Below are positions 30,172 to 30,483 of a stretch of DNA of 30,483 nt, piece after piece (within the stretch, counting starts at the first letter, position 1; the number at the start of each line of letters is the position of its first letter). The DNA lies in assembly GCA_035513655.1 (NCBI GenBank), contig DATKBV010000639.1:1-30483 (forward strand), written 5' to 3'. Below the pieces are notes generated by a model. The model was not told where the DNA came from. It did no database searches and saw only the letters and a list, made by a program, of their open reading frames with translations. This stretch comes from GCA-2726245 sp035513655 (lineage in GTDB: Bacteria; Planctomycetota; Planctomycetia; Pirellulales; Pirellulaceae). The position numbers and the translations under genes were made by a program.

Positions 30172-30483
30172 ATGTTCAGTTTCTCCCGAAAGATGCGAGT
30201 TTTCTGTTGGCCGCTGATCTGGTGGTCGCTGATCTGGGCGGCTTGTTCGTCCCCGAGCGCGCTCGAAGCGGCGTTCGAAGGCGAAGTCGAGCTGACCGTC
30301 ACTGACAAGGAAACCGGCGAAGAGGTCGCGGTACGGATGCATCTCAAGGATAGTCGCGGCCGCCCGGTGCTCCCGCGCGGAGCGGTTGCCTGGAAAGATC
30401 ACTTTGTCTTTGACGGAAAGATCGTCCTCAAACTGCGCGCGGGTGCCTACACATTCGAGCTCGAACGGGGCCCCGAGTATCGC
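30172..30483 (+). CDS. Exported protein, N-terminal part (possibly CehA/McbA-type metallohydrolase), partial
   Basis: ATG 30172 opens a frame that runs off the window after 104 residues. AAGAGAGA upstream is an acceptable ribosome binding site; a second in-frame ATG lies at 30193. Residues 1-40 form a signal peptide with hydrophobic core (FCWPLIWWSLIWAACSSPSA). The mature part is beta-rich: VELTVTDKETGEEVAVRMHL, KDSRGRPVLPRG, FVFDGKIVLKLRAGAYTFEL and ERGPEYR. This resembles the carboxypeptidase-regulatory-like N-terminal domain of planctomycete CehA/McbA family metallohydrolases. The catalytic part would lie outside the window, so the family is tentative. Confidence 0.75.
   Translation, partial: MFSFSRKMRVFCWPLIWWSLIWAACSSPSALEAAFEGEVELTVTDKETGEEVAVRMHLKDSRGRPVLPRGAVAWKDHFVFDGKIVLKLRAGAYTFELERGPEYR

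Noticed and set aside
1..30483. Search by eye for tRNA, rRNA, transposase, integrase and phage genes
   Set aside because: No cloverleaf-like sequence, rRNA segment or recombinase motif was recognised; a covariance-model scan would be needed for a firm negative.

Overview
The window reads as a chromosomal segment from a planctomycete (phylum Planctomycetota, most likely the Pirellulales side; the assignment is inferred from gene content only). The markers are a PVC-type heme-binding CxxCH dehydrogenase, a Tat-exported DUF1501 protein, an extracellular protein that combines an LEPRxLL-like N-terminal signature with Calx-beta repeats and a type I dockerin, a MoxR/DUF58/VWA cluster, a compact ECF sigma factor operon and many lipoproteins. 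No rRNA, tRNA, CRISPR array, prophage or transposase gene was recognised.

Layout. 1-2632 (minus): a PVC-type dehydrogenase/cytochrome c protein cut by the window start. 2837-2964: a 128-bp palindromic element. 3025-7895 (plus): ligA, an App1-like phosphatase, an NHL-propeller lipoprotein and a BlaI-type repressor preceded by two operator-like palindromes. 7899-8846: a protein that looks like the tail of a BlaR1/M56 sensor joined to a vestigial cupredoxin-like domain. 9089-16172 (plus): a four-gene VWA - MoxR - DUF58 - BatA-like cluster. 16246-18753: a secreted metalloprotease/PKD/Calx-beta/dockerin protein. 18655-20387 (minus): an operon of ECF sigma factor, membrane anti-sigma-like protein and secreted proline-rich coiled-coil protein, whose 3' end overlaps the dockerin gene tail to tail. 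20496-20609: a second, internally deleted copy of the palindromic element. 20606-22060 (minus): the DUF1501 protein. 22244-23734 (plus): a lipoprotein-like protein with a thioredoxin fold lacking its first catalytic cysteine.

The iron region, 24063-27981, is the most interesting part. A secreted Cys/His-rich protein built of about 18 QKG repeats is closed by a good intrinsic terminator. It is followed by two 31-bp direct repeats around a TGACCTC heptamer array, a perfect 9-1-9 palindrome resembling a Fur box, feoA, a second feoA, feoB and a small FeoB-associated Cys-rich membrane protein. This suggests a Fur-type regulated ferrous iron uptake unit with an undescribed Cys/His-rich exported neighbour.

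27953-29821 (minus) is a housekeeping operon: a J-domain chaperone, a small membrane protein, rnpA and yidD. After a large inverted repeat at 29992-30071, a secreted protein starts at 30172 and runs off the window. Short interspersed inverted repeats occupy many of the intergenic gaps.
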